Shown: positions 39,301-50,400, numbered from the stretch's first letter. The stretch is 64,000 nt of DNA from Apteryx mantelli (GCF_036417845.1 NC_089980.1:62928501-62992500); one strand, 5' to 3'. A program made the numbers and translations. Notes: generated from the sequence alone by a model not told the origin.

Positions 39301-40199
39301 TGAGTTCAAAAACCAGAGAGCTGAGACCAACACCACAGTGAGGGCTTGCTTTCCAACAGACACCTCTGGTACTCACTTTAAAATCCCAGCATGTTTCAAT
39401 GTTTGCTGTTCTCATACTAACTGACTGGTTTTCTCCACTTATACAAGAGGTGACACAAATTCCTAACATGGGATATCTGACTGAAAAAAAAAAAATCATA
39501 CTTTGTGTTCACATTTGAATTTGATGCCTTTGTCACTACTTTCCATCACCAGAGCGCTTCTCTGCTGGGAAAGACAGTGGCAGTATTATCAGAGCAGCTA
39601 CAGCAAAGGAAAAAATAGGTAGAAATAAGGCAGGCAGGCAGCTGCAAAGTGCTGGGCTTTCCAGGTCAGAACTGCGATGATAAACGGACGAAGACCTCCT
39701 CTCTCCCCTGTTCCCTCAGGCATCTCCGCCAAGCACGAGCTGCTTTCACACCTAACCAGCCTCCTTCCATATCTCTATATTCTTCTAATATTCTCCTAAG
39801 GCTATGGCTTTAAATCTGAAAAACAGCCTTACACCCTTGTAAGATTTTTTTTCCCATTAGCTAAGCGTAAATACATTTCTTAATATTAGTTCCGCTTCCG
39901 CATTATCGCTGGAAAGCGGATTTAGTCTTTCATTTACGCATCAGAGAAAACGCCAGGACACAGCCAGCAGAGACGCCGCATTTCCTCCCCGCCGGAAACG
40001 CGCCGCCCGCGCCCTGGGACGACCCGAGTCGCGGCAGGGGAAGCCTCCAGCCCGGAGCTACCCGGGGGCCCGGCGCCGCCCGCAGGGCCCCGGCCCGGCC
40101 CGGCCCGGCCGGGCGCGGCTCACCCAGGAAAGCGGCGCGACGGAGGAGCCCCCGCAGGCGCGGCAAGCGCCGCTCGAACCCCGCCGCCCCCACATCCAT
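27343..40199 (-). CDS. PNLDC1: PNLDC1, PARN-like 3'-5' exoribonuclease (piRNA trimmer)
   Basis: Nineteen coding exons join without a break into 531 residues. In mammals PNLDC1 trims piRNA precursor 3' ends at the outer mitochondrial surface in germ cells. Exons: 40199-40124, 38981-38924, 38782-38709, 37738-37705, 37549-37426, 36657-36569, 36268-36168, 34869-34790, 33779-33642, 32677-32608, 32321-32236, 32057-32002, 30801-30737, 29863-29810, 29592-29550, 28967-28868, 28389-28214, 28069-27971, 27415-27343; all introns are GT-AG and all phases agree. The DEDDh active site is complete: D28 and E30 in LDMEFTG, D268 in GHNMLMDLLHLH, and H357 with D362 in PHEAGYDAFLCG. The last exon encodes a hydrophobic anchor (about residues 511-524: SIVALWSLLAFILG), matching the mammalian tail anchor. 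The start MDVGAAGFERRL aligns with the PARN-family N-terminus. It is in tandem with MRPL18 and convergent with the MAS1-like gene. Confidence 0.96.
31120..31180 (+). repeat. Short decayed CR1 3'-end fragment in a PNLDC1 intron
   Basis: The word AAGGGGTTGACTAGATGGCTCC resembles the CR1 3' UTR signature 'gaggttggactagatgacctcc'. No octamer tail remains. It lies antisense to PNLDC1 in the intron between the exons at 32057-32002 and 30801-30737. Confidence 0.4.
33072..33150 (+). repeat. Ancient CR1/L3-like LINE 3' fragment in a PNLDC1 intron
   Basis: The run AGAACATAAGAATTGCCA, then TCAGACTAATGG, then GGTCCAATAAGCCTGTCTGCC follows the widespread amniote repeat 'agaacataagaatggccatactgggtcagaccaatggtccatctagcccagtatcctgtc'. 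That repeat is part of old CR1/L3 LINE 3' ends. Diverged but with all landmarks in order. It lies antisense to PNLDC1. Confidence 0.6.
36282..36310. repeat. (GA)n microsatellite beside a PNLDC1 splice acceptor
   Basis: About 29 bases of perfect GA dinucleotides. On the transcribed - strand this is (CT)n, 14 bases upstream of the exon that starts at 36268, so it forms most of that exon's polypyrimidine tract. Confidence 0.95.
38552..38572. repeat. Poly(A) run in a PNLDC1 intron
   Basis: Twenty-one consecutive A residues, with no recognisable SINE or processed transcript attached upstream. A similar run of 18 A residues lies at 42277-42294 in MRPL18 intron 3. Confidence 0.9.
38789..38812. repeat. 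(AAAT)n microsatellite beside a PNLDC1 splice acceptor
   Basis: Five to six AAAT units. On the - strand this reads (TTTA)n and abuts the 3' splice site (TTTTTTAATAG) of the exon starting at 38782. Confidence 0.93.
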
Positions 40200-40420
40200 G
40201 GCCGCCCGCCGCCCGCGCCACCGCCCGCCATTGGCCGCGCGGGAGCGAATCAGGGCGCGACTTCGGCCCCGCGCCGCGCCACGCCTCGAGGCGGGGTCTC
40301 CTCCCTTCCCCCTCCCCCCCCCCGGCGGGGTTTCCCGCCTCGCGGCCCCGCCCCAACGGCCGGGCGACAGGTGCGGTACTGCCCCGCCTTTTCTGGCTTC
40401 CCACCGCTTAAAAAACAAAA
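39960..40420 (-). promoter_or_regulatory. CpG-rich promoter of PNLDC1
   Basis: A very GC- and CpG-rich block covers the first exon and its upstream side. A CCAAT box (GCCAATGG on the - strand, complement of 40228-40235) lies about 30 bases before the ATG, so transcription probably starts close to or upstream of it. A MYB-type core (AACGGC) sits at 40355-40360. Mammalian piRNA genes are often driven by A-MYB, but a single core match is weak evidence. A GGCCC repeat is embedded at 40090-40115. Confidence 0.65.
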
Positions 40421-41563
40421 GACAAAATAAAAACGGCCCAAGCCACTGCTGGAAAGCACAACCCACAGGAATCCTGAATTCACCTTTCTCACCGTAAGGG
40501 AGCAACAGGTGCCCGCAGGTAGGTAAAAAGGAGACTGAAAGCAGACTGGCAGATTCAAACTCAAAATGTGAAAGGCTCAAGCCTTTAAATTCCACTTCTT
40601 ATTCAAAGCTTTCATTCACACAGAAAACTGGATCCATTTTTTGTTCGGTATCACTATTTCAAGATGATAAAGATCACACAAAGGTTAATGCAGTCTGAAT
40701 TATGAAGTACTATGAACGCTCTAGTACAGTACCAGCTGGCCATGATTTAAGTAAAAAACAGTGGGGCTTTTTAAAGAATCAGCTTAATGCTAACTACTTA
40801 ATCCTAACAGCTTTGCCGAACTTTCACCTTACAGGGTACATTCTACTCAGTGGCACACCTCTCTAGTTTATTTCATATCTGTTAAAGTTTGCAAATACTT
40901 GGTAGCAGGCAAGACTGGTACATGAGTTACACAGACCACTCAGGACTCTTTGAACAGGTGTTAAATGCCACCAGTTGCACAATCATTTTTAAGGAATAAA
41001 GTTACATGGATTACATAGCCCGGAAGCATTGCTAATGAATCAAGCAAACAAGCTTACAGCATAGTTCTTTGACCAAGAGGGCAAAATATTTCTTGAGCAC
41101 AGACAAGGAAATGGGAAGAGGCATCTTACTCCCTGCAGCTGTCATAGTGCAACTTCACTCCTAGACCTGGGAGTTATAAACATTTAGAAAAGATTTGCAA
41201 GAAACCTACAAAGATGAGTTGGGAGAATTAACTCTTTATACAGTAAGTAGATTAAACACAATGTGGTTATATTCTAGGCATTCACCTAATGAGTGCATTT
41301 TGCTAGAGTTAGACTGCTTGCAGAGTTCAGGTTAGAAGGAACACAAAAACAAACATTAAAGAGAAATAATTCATCATATCACAGCAATTGAAGACTTCTA
41401 GCATTAAATCAACTATATGGTATCTTGATGCAGCAGTTACTGAAATAAATTCTGCTGTCTGAGTGACCAGTGGTCAGACTATGACAACAATTCTATCCTT
41501 AAAATAATCTGTTCATAATTTTAGAATCAAGAATAAGACACACTTCTGTCCATTTAAAAATAT
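40421..41563. other. Intergenic spacer between PNLDC1 and MRPL18
   Basis: Just over 1.1 kb of AT-rich DNA between two genes on the same strand. No exon, repeat family or terminal repeat was recognised. Confidence 0.55.
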
Positions 41564-41569
41564 TTTATT
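41564..41569 (-). promoter_or_regulatory. Poly(A) signal of MRPL18
   Basis: AATAAA on the - strand, about 110 bases after the MRPL18 stop. Confidence 0.7.
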
Positions 41570-41679
41570 ATAAGATGCCATGCTCCAAGTTGCTCCAGCT
41601 CTGGACCTTCACCGTGCCTGCACACACACCTAAACAGGTGATTGTTGTTCCTTGGCAAGTTTTCCTGACAGTCTCCGTT

Positions 41680-41772
41680 TTATCCATAGATTCTTCGTGG
41701 CTCATACAGAACAACACCACCCTCCTTCATAGCTTTTTCAAATTCCTGAATCTTGTTTGAAAGATTAAAAGG

Positions 41773-41804
<32 letters not shown>

Positions 41805-44800
41805 AATATGAATGAATACCTGAATATGTACCATTGGATGGGATATATCCTAAAAACAGACTGTCACATGCATTTCCCCGTGCCTCAGCTCCTTCCTGCA
41901 TCAGATATACCCAGGTATATAACTTTTTTCTTGATGGGGAGGGTAGTATAATTATCTGGAAGTCTGAAGCTGCAAGTTGTTGGAAATGGAGGTCAGAAGG
42001 ACAGCTGTATGCATAGATTTATTCATATATTCTTCCCTATGTATCACTTATTGGTCACTGATGTAAGCAGGAAACTGTTAGGTGGACCATTGTCTGACCC
42101 AGGCCAACCATTTTGTGCTCTTATGCTCACTCACACTTTCTGTACAATTTAGAGTGTAATGGAGATTAATTGAAAATTAGAAGTTATCTGTTTAAAAACT
42201 TGATACTTTTCAAAAGAGTTTTTGGAAAAAGTGACTTCACTGCATATCTCTTGGTTATGCTACATCCCACACAAGGAAAAAAAAAAAAAAAAAAGCAATC
42301 AGCACAGAAATACCATTTGGGAACTGTTATGCAGAGAGGCAGAGGTTAACAGCCTCACTAAAACATAATAGGAATTGCAGCTTGACAGTTACCCTTTTGA
42401 CTGTTGCAAGGAGGGATTTGTCAAGCTACATAACACTGATGTTCAAGAAGAGCAAATTTAACATTTAAAAGGAAAAAGAGCAAAACAATTTTAAGGAGAT
42501 AGATACTTGCCGAGTCACAACGATGCTCCCAGGGGATAATTGCTTTAAAGTTCACAAAATTGATTCCTGCTTCCAAACAGCGTTGTGCCATTACATGGCC
42601 AAGGTTTTTGCATGCTGTTACTCCTTTAGGGCTGTACAGGTGTCTCTTTATGGCCCACTCTCGGGTAGAGGCAGATACTACAACATCCCCATTACAGCAC
42701 TCAACAAAGGCTTCTACGTAATGCTGTGTCCGCTCAAGCCGTAATCTGGATAAAGGAAAGAAATATCATGGGATAGGAGGTGTTTTCCAGATCTGAAGAG
42801 AGAAAACCATTAAGTGCTTAAGTACAGGTTATATGTGACTCACCTTATGAAACAGAACTGAATGCACTGAAACAACTGTAATAATAACAATAATAATGAA
42901 TTTTTGTATTTTATTATCTTTTATTATCTGGGGTTTTGTTTCCTTTTATTAGGACATAAAACAGGACTTGAAGCTATTTCAGGTGTGAATTTTTGACTCA
43001 GGCTTTGGTGCACACTTACGACAGGTTGAACAGCTACTGAGAATACAGCGGAGGGCAGGCAGGCAAGTAACAGCAGTCTAGACAGGTAACCAGAGTTCTG
43101 ATTAAAACTTCTGAAACATTTAAAGCTTTTAAATTATGGCTAGTGAAAAAGATAACACATTTTTATTCAGTGCTGTCACATTAAGAAAAGGTGACAATTT
43201 TTTTCTGCCTGTATAAAGTCTAAATAGACTGCTATGGATGATGTTTTAAAGCCACAGCTCTCATATTGTAACACTTTAGTAGTTCAACAGAGTGAAATTC
43301 CAAAAGCAACTTTTCAGCAATTACTCAGGTGCACAGTCCTACGTTGTCCCAAATCAGCAGTCATTCCAAACCTTGCACTGTACTGGTACAGGTGCTTGTA
43401 AACTAGATCAGGGAACTGCTCCAGCTGAAAAATAACTTTAAGTTTGTTATAGAGTCTCTTAAATACTTCAGCTTACACAGCACGTAACATTGTCAGGAGC
43501 AGTAAGTGCTTAAGCAGTACTGCCAAGCCATAATATGTAACCACAGATTATTACTAGTAACTGTTTTCTATTGCTCTTTCAGACAAAATCAGATTTTCAG
43601 ATATGAACAAACTGGATGGGATTCTCCTCTCAAGAATAAATAATGATTTTGATTGGCCAACTTAAAAGGAACTTATTTTCCAGAGAACAAGTGATCATTG
43701 TTTTCTAAAAAACAAGCTATTTTTGTGCCTCAAATAAAACAATAATACATGGTCAGAACAGGCATAGAACTAGGAAAATTGTAAGTTAAACAGTAGTTCC
43801 GTAATGCCTGCTACCTTAACAGTAGTTAGAAAGATAGCAAACACATACACTAACTTTAATGTGATGATAGGCAACTGTTTTCTGAATACGAAAGATACCT
43901 GTAAATTAAGGACAGAAATAAGAGGACAACTGATTCAGAAAGGTGCATTTTGTAGAAATACCTGCTGATATATTTTAAATCTTTTGGAGTCTTCATTTTT
44001 AGTGGTGGCTTTCCAACTCACCTATGCCAGAACTCTCGCTTTGGCCAAGTCGTCTTCCAGCCACGCTCCTTTCTAGCCAGGGCCAGCTGCTCCAGATTCC
44101 GAGGGTTCCTGTTAGTGAAGTCAGGGGCAACAATCTCATTTTCCCTCGTGTCCACCTCACTCTCAGTTTTGAGGCTGGCTGTAGTTGATGCAAAACGAAG
44201 ACCTTGAGAAAAAGCAGAAAAAACTCTGACATTTAAAAATACATGTAGTGCAAACAGTAGTATGAATACAATATAGAACAAAAGAGCCTGTAAGGTTGCA
44301 GAGCAATGTTAATTTTGTTTTTTTTAAACACCAAATAGATTGTTACCAGAGCTCAACCTCTTTCTCCAGTTCGTGGGGTGGATTGTAAGCTAAAAAGTAC
44401 ATAACATTTCAACTGTGGTTCAAGACTCACTATTATAATATTAATTTAAGCATAACTAGAAAATCCCTAAGATGAAAACTTTAGAAAATAATCAGAGAGA
44501 ATTGCACAAGCAACTAATGACTGTACTATCAAATAACAAACAATATTAAAAATCCTACACCCCACCCGGCTTACCTGGCACTAATTTGCATGAACACGAA
44601 TCTGCTGTTAAGCTGCTGCGTCGGGCTGTCAAAGTATCCCTGCTACACAACTCTTCGATACAGAAAGGCAGCAGGAAGCCCTCACCAGGGTGACAGCCAG
44701 GGTCTTTCCCTTACCACCAACCCCCGACCCTCTGGCCAGCCCCCACCCCGACCCATAACAGCCCCAACGGGCGCTACGGGCGCAGGCCGGGAGCACGGCA

Positions 44801-44945
44801 GGAACCGGAGCCTGCGCGCGGAGAGGCAGCCTCACCGGGGCATCCCGCCTCGCCCAGCACCGGGGCTGACCTTACCTGCCGCGCGTGTCTGCAGCCGCCC
44901 GGCCGCGGTCCCGAGGAGAACACAGCTCCGGCTCCTCAGCGCCAT
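41680..44945 (-). CDS. MRPL18: MRPL18, mitochondrial large-subunit ribosomal protein uL18m
   Basis: Four exons (44945-44876, 44202-44022, 42745-42511, 41751-41680) join into 185 residues; the human protein, from memory, is 180. It is the mitoribosomal uL18 homologue, linked in mammals to 5S rRNA import. The first 25 or so residues ([18 protein letters not shown]...) are Arg/Ala/Leu-rich without acidic residues, a mitochondrial presequence. The core shows [21 protein letters not shown], then [35 protein letters not shown] and the conserved end [16 protein letters not shown]. Intron 3 (42510-41752) starts with GC, not GT (TCG|GCAAGT): only this site keeps the frame. A (CT)n tract precedes the last exon. 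The gene is divergent from TCP1, about 2 kb away. Confidence 0.96.
41781..41804. repeat. (GA)n microsatellite beside the MRPL18 exon 4 acceptor
   Basis: Twelve GA units. On the - strand this is (CT)n followed by T8, 30 bases upstream of MRPL18 exon 4, so it serves as an unusually long polypyrimidine tract before TTTCAAACAAG. Confidence 0.95.
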
Positions 44946-45200
44946 GAGGAGCCGGGACCGCGACAGCAGCGGGCGGCAGTCACGTCCCCCTGGTCAGAGA
45001 CACCTGAGCGCTGCCATCTTGGGTGAGGCAGGCACCTTCCCCCGGAAGCCGACCTCGAAAGGACTTTCGCCCGTACTTGATGATGTCACGCGGAAGCGCC
45101 AAAGCCATGTGACGGTCGCGGCGGCGCGGGAAAGGGGGCGGGGTGCGGGAAGCGCCTAGCTAACGCTCGTAGCGGCCGTCTTGGGGGTGGGTAGGGAGAT
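44700..45200 (-). promoter_or_regulatory. CpG-rich promoter of MRPL18 with YY1 site and short upstream ORF
   Basis: GC- and CpG-dense sequence surrounds exon 1. CAAGATGGC on the - strand (complement of 45013-45021) fits a YY1 site. The ATG inside it opens a seven-codon frame (MAALRCL, stop 44996-44994) ending about 50 bases before the MRPL18 start. If transcription begins upstream of it, this would be a uORF. A second CCGTCTTGG-like element lies at about 45,176. Confidence 0.55.
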
Positions 45201-45915
45201 GCGTGCAAGTGTGGAGAACATCCTTCAAATGGCTATCTGGAGAAACAAATCCCTGAGATAATGCATCGCTTCACCAGGCGCCAGACTCGTCATCCCAGGC
45301 TTTCATAATTTTATCCCACGTCTAGAAAATGCTAGGTCTACAAAAGCCTCCCAAAACTTTTTGTAGTTATAATCAGAAAGATGATAAATAGCGTTACAGT
45401 GCGAGGTAACAGTTTATAATAGTATTGACGAAAGGGTGTGAAAAGGCCCTTAGATATTATTAATAGCTACAGACCAGAGCTAAGGTTCCTGTAATTGAGT
45501 CTAAGAAAATATCAAACTGTAGCACAGGAGCTTGTTTCCCGTTGAAATCTAAAATGCGTAATACATGCAGATTTGACAAGAAAGGGATGCGGATTTGGAT
45601 CGTTTTCCAGCATTTATCAACACTGGAAAATGGCGACTAAAGCCGCTGGGAAAATTGTGTACCGCTCTTAAAAAAGAAAATTAAGTGGGTCTCCTGTGCT
45701 GCAGGCTGGACCTGGCAGCTTTAGGAGTTTGTCGGTATTAATGAAACGCTGAAGGAACAAAAGCCAGTCTCCCGCCCGAACTGGGGCTGGAGCGGGCAAC
45801 GCAGTACGGGAGATAAAGGGGCACTGCTCTTCCGCTGCTGTAGAGTTATCACGAGCTTCTGGCAGGTCCCTACAACTTCTGTGGGGACCCGGAGCCCGGC
45901 ACGACGAGCTGATCC
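45200..45915. other. Spacer between the MRPL18 promoter and the LTR
   Basis: About 0.7 kb of mixed composition; the last 250 bases are moderately CpG-rich. No exon or repeat family recognised. Confidence 0.5.
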
Positions 45916-46428
45916 TGTCACCGAAATCGGGAGCAAAACTCCTTAACGTCAATGTAGCATTAAGAAGCAGGCATTCTCTTTATTACGGCGCCGGGTACAC
46001 GGGGGATAGTTCCACCCAACGTGCACACCGTGTGTCGCATCATCTAAAGTTTATATTGCTCTATCCTATGCATATGCATTAAAATTCCAGGAATAATTAT
46101 ACACATTCATTATATTTCCTAGAACTAATTACTACATTTACATAATCATTACGCATGCGGTCTGAGTCTCTGGGGGTCCCTAGTGGTGGCAGAAGAGGTG
46201 TCACTCAGCGTCTTGCCATGAACTTTGCTCTACTTTTCTATACATGGTCTCAACTTGGCCTGCTTCCTTGTTTGAGAAAAGCTGTCTTGTTCTTAACCTT
46301 GGTTCCCACTGGCTTCTGCTGGTTTATCTGTACTTTCTCAGGATGTACCATTCCCAGCTGCACCGGTGTCCTTGGGTATGTTTGTCTGAGGCTCCTGTTG
46401 AGACTCCTTCTTGTCCGAGCTGGTAACA
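45916..46428 (-). mobile_element. Solo LTR of an avian endogenous retrovirus-like element (fossil)
   Basis: Read on the - strand it begins TGTTACC and ends GGTGACA, so it has TG...CA ends. It carries a TATAAA-like box (about 46,050), AATAAAGAGA with the downstream TGCCTGCTTCTTAATGC typical of R-U5 in avian LTRs (about 45,960-45,990), and a TTTTGCTCCCGATTTCGG U5 end. Flanking pentamers (GATCC / GTTCC) match at four of five bases, a possible worn target duplication. No primer-binding site or coding region adjoins, so it looks like a solo LTR. A related copy of its 5' edge (TGTTATC... GAGTCTC) repeats just outside at 46,451-46,485, so the outer end is uncertain by about 55 bases. Family not determined; moderate age. 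Confidence 0.72.
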
Positions 46429-46479
46429 GTTCCCCCATTCCCCCCCCCCTTTGAGACTCTTTCTTGTCTGGGCCTTTTG

Positions 46480-47480
46480 ATAACAACCCTGAGGCGAAGC
46501 ACGCGTCAGCCGCAGCGCAGCCCGCCGCACCGCCCACCCCCTGCAGCCATCCCGCTCCGGGGAAGGGGGAGGGGGGAGAGGGACTAGCGCGCACGCCCGA
46601 GCCGCGTCGGCTTCTAGAACCTCCTGGAACTGCCCAATGCCCCTCGCTTACTGCCCCTCCCCCACCATGGCGTCTCTGACAGCGACAGGGGCCAATCGCG
46701 ACTGGAGGCATCGTTAGGGCGGGGCGGGGCACGCCGCTGGATTGGGCGGACAGGGCGTGGCCCCGCCCCCCCACTGGCAGGCGCCTCGCCTTTCCCCGTG
46801 AGCTCCCAGGGGTGGGTGGGGTTGTGGTAACCGTCGTTCTTTGCGGTCCTGCGGCGATCTTGGAACCCCGCGCGCTGCGGCTCCCTCTGTGTCTGGTGGC
46901 GCGGCCCAGCGGGAAGATGGCGGCGATGGAGGGGCCCCTGGCCGTCTTCGGCGAGCGCACCAGCGGCGACGCGATCCGCACGCAAAACGGTAGCGGCCCG
47001 TGGCCGCGGGCAGAGACTTGACGAGTGCGGGGGGGGGGGGCAGAAAGGAGGCAACATGGCGCCGCCGTGGGCGCTGCCGTGTGCTTCCCCGCCTACCGAG
47101 CGGGCGAGCCTCGCCGTGGGGCCGCGGGTCGGAGGGCGGCGGTGGCGCGAGCCGCTGGGGCCGTTGGGATGGGTCTGCCCTCTGTGGGGAGGGGCGACAT
47201 CGCTCCTTCCTCGGGCTCAGCGCGGGCCTCGGTCAGGCACCCGGGGCCAGCGCAGTCCCGGCGCCGCTTCCGAGTGTCCGGACTCCTCCCGCTCCGCGGA
47301 GAGGCGATCTCGGTCCCTTCTTCTTCCCTTGGCACCCTGGGACGGCGGCGGTTGCTGGTTGCAGACCGACGTCTTGTTCCGCCCTTCGCGGGGCCGAGCT
47401 GCGGCCCGCGTCCCCGGGAAACTGTCAAGGCCTGCGGGTGGGGACCTTTACTGCTCCACAGCACAGGGAAATAATCTGCT
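46480..47480 (+). promoter_or_regulatory. CpG island promoter of TCP1
   Basis: A dense CpG island spans about 430 bases upstream of the start codon, exon 1 and the first 500 bases of intron 1. CCAAT boxes occur at 46634-46638 and 46692-46696 and inverted at 46741-46745. GC boxes lie around 46718-46730 and 46764-46772. A YY1-type element (AAGATGGCGGC, 46914-46924) overlaps the start codon region. No TATA box is evident, which fits a housekeeping promoter. Intron 1 has a 12-base G run at 47029-47040. Confidence 0.75.
46612..46629 (+). promoter_or_regulatory. Heat-shock element (HSF site) of TCP1
   Basis: Four alternating pentamers in exact 5-base register: TTC at 46612, GAA at 46617, TCC at 46622 (one base off TTC) and GAA at 46627. 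This is a near-perfect HSF1/HSF2 element about 300 bases before the TCP1 start. Heat-shock factors are known to activate CCT subunit genes in mammals, so a functional site is plausible. Confidence 0.75.
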
Positions 47481-50400
47481 TTGGGGGGGGGGTGGGGACC
47501 CCTCTCGAGATAAGTGTGTTGCCATTATTCTAGTTCTTAAAAACATCTCACGTTTCTCAGGGCTTTAAACCAAATCTTAGAGTAAGGCTGCAAATTCTGA
47601 GATGGTTCTCAGAGTAGTTCTTGACTAGGTAAATGACAGAAGTAGCTGAAGACTTATCTTTTGATCATTGTGAGAGTTTGATGCAGTTTTTATAACTTAG
47701 AACCTTCAGATGAAGATTCCGTGGTCTATGGCTAAGAGGTAATCTGATAGTGACAAGCTTGATGGTATTGGGGATATATGTTTTCAGAAAGTTGCAAATT
47801 GCTCATTCAGAGCAAGAGAAATAGTTATATCATTTAAAGTTCAAAATAAACTATTCCCATTATGCTACCACTTTTTCAATTTCTAGATTAAGTGGCTATG
47901 CTTGTGGGATAGAGAAAAACTTGCCACGGTCTGAAGGAAAAGGTTGATTGTATCTTTTTCCTATATGAAGTTGGCAGAACATCATTTAAACAGGCCAGAT
48001 AAGCGTTTTGTTTTAGTCACAGGCCTGATCAGGGTAAAAAGATGTGTTGCTAGTTCATATATGGTTATACCATTGTTCCGTATCTGGCCACTTGAATGTG
48101 CTTCTTTCTTTGTGGAGCTGGGGGCTAAATGAGGGTGAAGTTTCACGTCATGGCTTGCTGCTGCCCAAAGAAGCTGTGCAACCAACCTCTACAAAGCTAC
48201 CCCCAGTGCTCTTTAGACCTTTGTAGTGTCCTCCATTCATATTATAACCCAAGAGAAAACAATTCTTTTTCTGAGAAGTTGCTTACGTCAGGTTAGTGAG
48301 CAGAATTTGGAGGGAAAAGTGAGGAGTGGTACAGATTGTACTCTTCAGTAGCAGCAAGTCACTACAAAGCTTTGCTGAAACCTAATTCTAAATTAGGTTA
48401 CTTTATTTCAGTTTTCTGAAATGTGGGTTCCTGCCACATTGTTTTGTAAGCCTGAGTCCCCCTAAAATTGGAAGGATATAACCTGTTTTATTTCATTTAT
48501 GCAGTTACTGCTGCATCTGCTATTGCCAACATTGTGAAGAGTTCTCTTGGGCCAGTTGGTCTGGATAAGATGTTGGTGGATGATATTGGAGTAAGTAATC
48601 TTTCTTTAAGTAAAAAGTGCCAGGAGGACTTGTGTATCTGAATAGGAATGTTTTCACTTAAAGTATGTCACAGGTTTAATGTGCACATACATATTCTTTC
48701 CATGGTGCTGGGGGCAGGGGGGGAGGGAATGGACAACTGTAATGAAAGTGAGCATACTAGCTCTCATGTAATTTGTGTTACATTATTTTATTGTAATTTA
48801 ACGTACTAAATTATTATATTAAAATTGACTCCTTTTTTTATATAAGTGTTTGTCAGTACTTAGTAATGTTGGTCAAATTCATAGGAATGAATACTACTGT
48901 TAAAGTCAGGCCTCATAGTGGTGTTGATTTGTATACCTGGATTGCTGCAGGAAGAGAAGTAACATAATTGAATGAATTTGAATAAACCCATCAACATTTT
49001 AAAGTCTGCTTTAATGCCAACTTTACAGTCTGTTAAAGTATTTTTGAAAGTCAAAGCAGTGCAGTCTCTTAAAATGCTATATTAAAGGATATTTGCTATG
49101 CAGTATGAAATCAAACTATTATGTGCAAAAAGGTAGATGAGTTTCTGTTAAAGAACCTTTTTTTCTGTAAGATAAAGACTTTCCTGATAGTGTGGGGGAG
49201 TGTAAATTCTATACTAATAACATCTCTGTCTGTAGAATGGGATTCCTGATTAAAAAAAAAAAAAGGAGTAAGATTAGGTATAATTGGTTGTAATATGGCT
49301 TTTCACAAAGAATAATTATCTCCTGTTTTTATTTACAAGTATTGTGAAACTGGTGTTTCATAAATAGAATAGAAATAAACTTAGTATTAACATAATAGAA
49401 ATAAACTTAATATTAACATTTGACTCCTGAAAATTAGGATGTGACCATTACTAATGATGGTGCAACCATTCTGAAACTGCTAGAAGTAGAACATCCTGCT
49501 GCAAAAGTTCTTTGTGAGCTGGCAGACCTGCAAGACAAAGAAGTTGGAGATGGGACCACTTCAGTGGTATGTATAAAGTTTTACATGCAGATATGCCAAA
49601 AGTCCATGTTTCATGACAAAAATGCAGCTTTTGATTTATCCATTATGAATCGATGCAATGGGGATTAACCTTATAGAATGAAAAAAGTCTTGTCTGAATA
49701 CAAAGAGATTTTATAAAGCAGATCATGGAATAAAGAAATCTGACTTTGGTGTTTTAGGGATGCTAGTTTCCCATACTATTTCCATTTAACTGGTGCTCCA
49801 AAATGGACTTCACTCAATGCAGTTCCACTATTCATGTCTTCCATTCTTGAAGATTGAGGGTAGACTCTTAATTGATGTTCTGAACTTTTAATCGGTAAAA
49901 GAAATCAAAAGGTAGTTGGGCTAATAAATAAGGATGTTAAGTAGTAAAAACTTGCCTGAGACTTGTCATATGTTTTGAGCCATTAAATAGTTGATGAAAA
50001 AGAAAGGAAAAAATCAGGTGACTTTTTCCTGAGGTTGGAAGCTACTTGCAATATCAAGTTGCAAGTATTTTTTTCCACTGAGTATACGTTGGACAACCCT
50101 TCATAATTCTACTTTCCACTCAGTGGTAACAAGTACTTATTTTGCTTGTATGGAACACGTGTATTTAGTGTTTGTATTTTAAACAGGTAATTATTGCTGC
50201 AGAACTTCTAAAAAATGCAGATGAACTAGTCAAACAGAAAATTCATCCTACCTCCATTATTGGTGGATATCGACTTGCTTGCAAGTAAGAATCTAATACA
50301 ATTGAAGTGTACTCCTTTTTTTTTTTTTTTTTTAAGTACCATGAGTGCATATTTTTTGTTTAGCTCTTTATTTATGAGTGATCTGTGGAGTCTGTATTAA

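Noticed and set aside
40198-40595. Long open frames on both strands around the PNLDC1 promoter
   Set aside because: They are products of the stop-poor CpG island; only the - strand ATG at 40199 continues into conserved PNLDC1 exons.
47000-47568. Open frames of 149-177 codons in TCP1 intron 1
   Set aside because: GC-rich, proline/arginine-rich translations in all frames of a CpG island, with no domain; exon 1 has a good donor at 46990.
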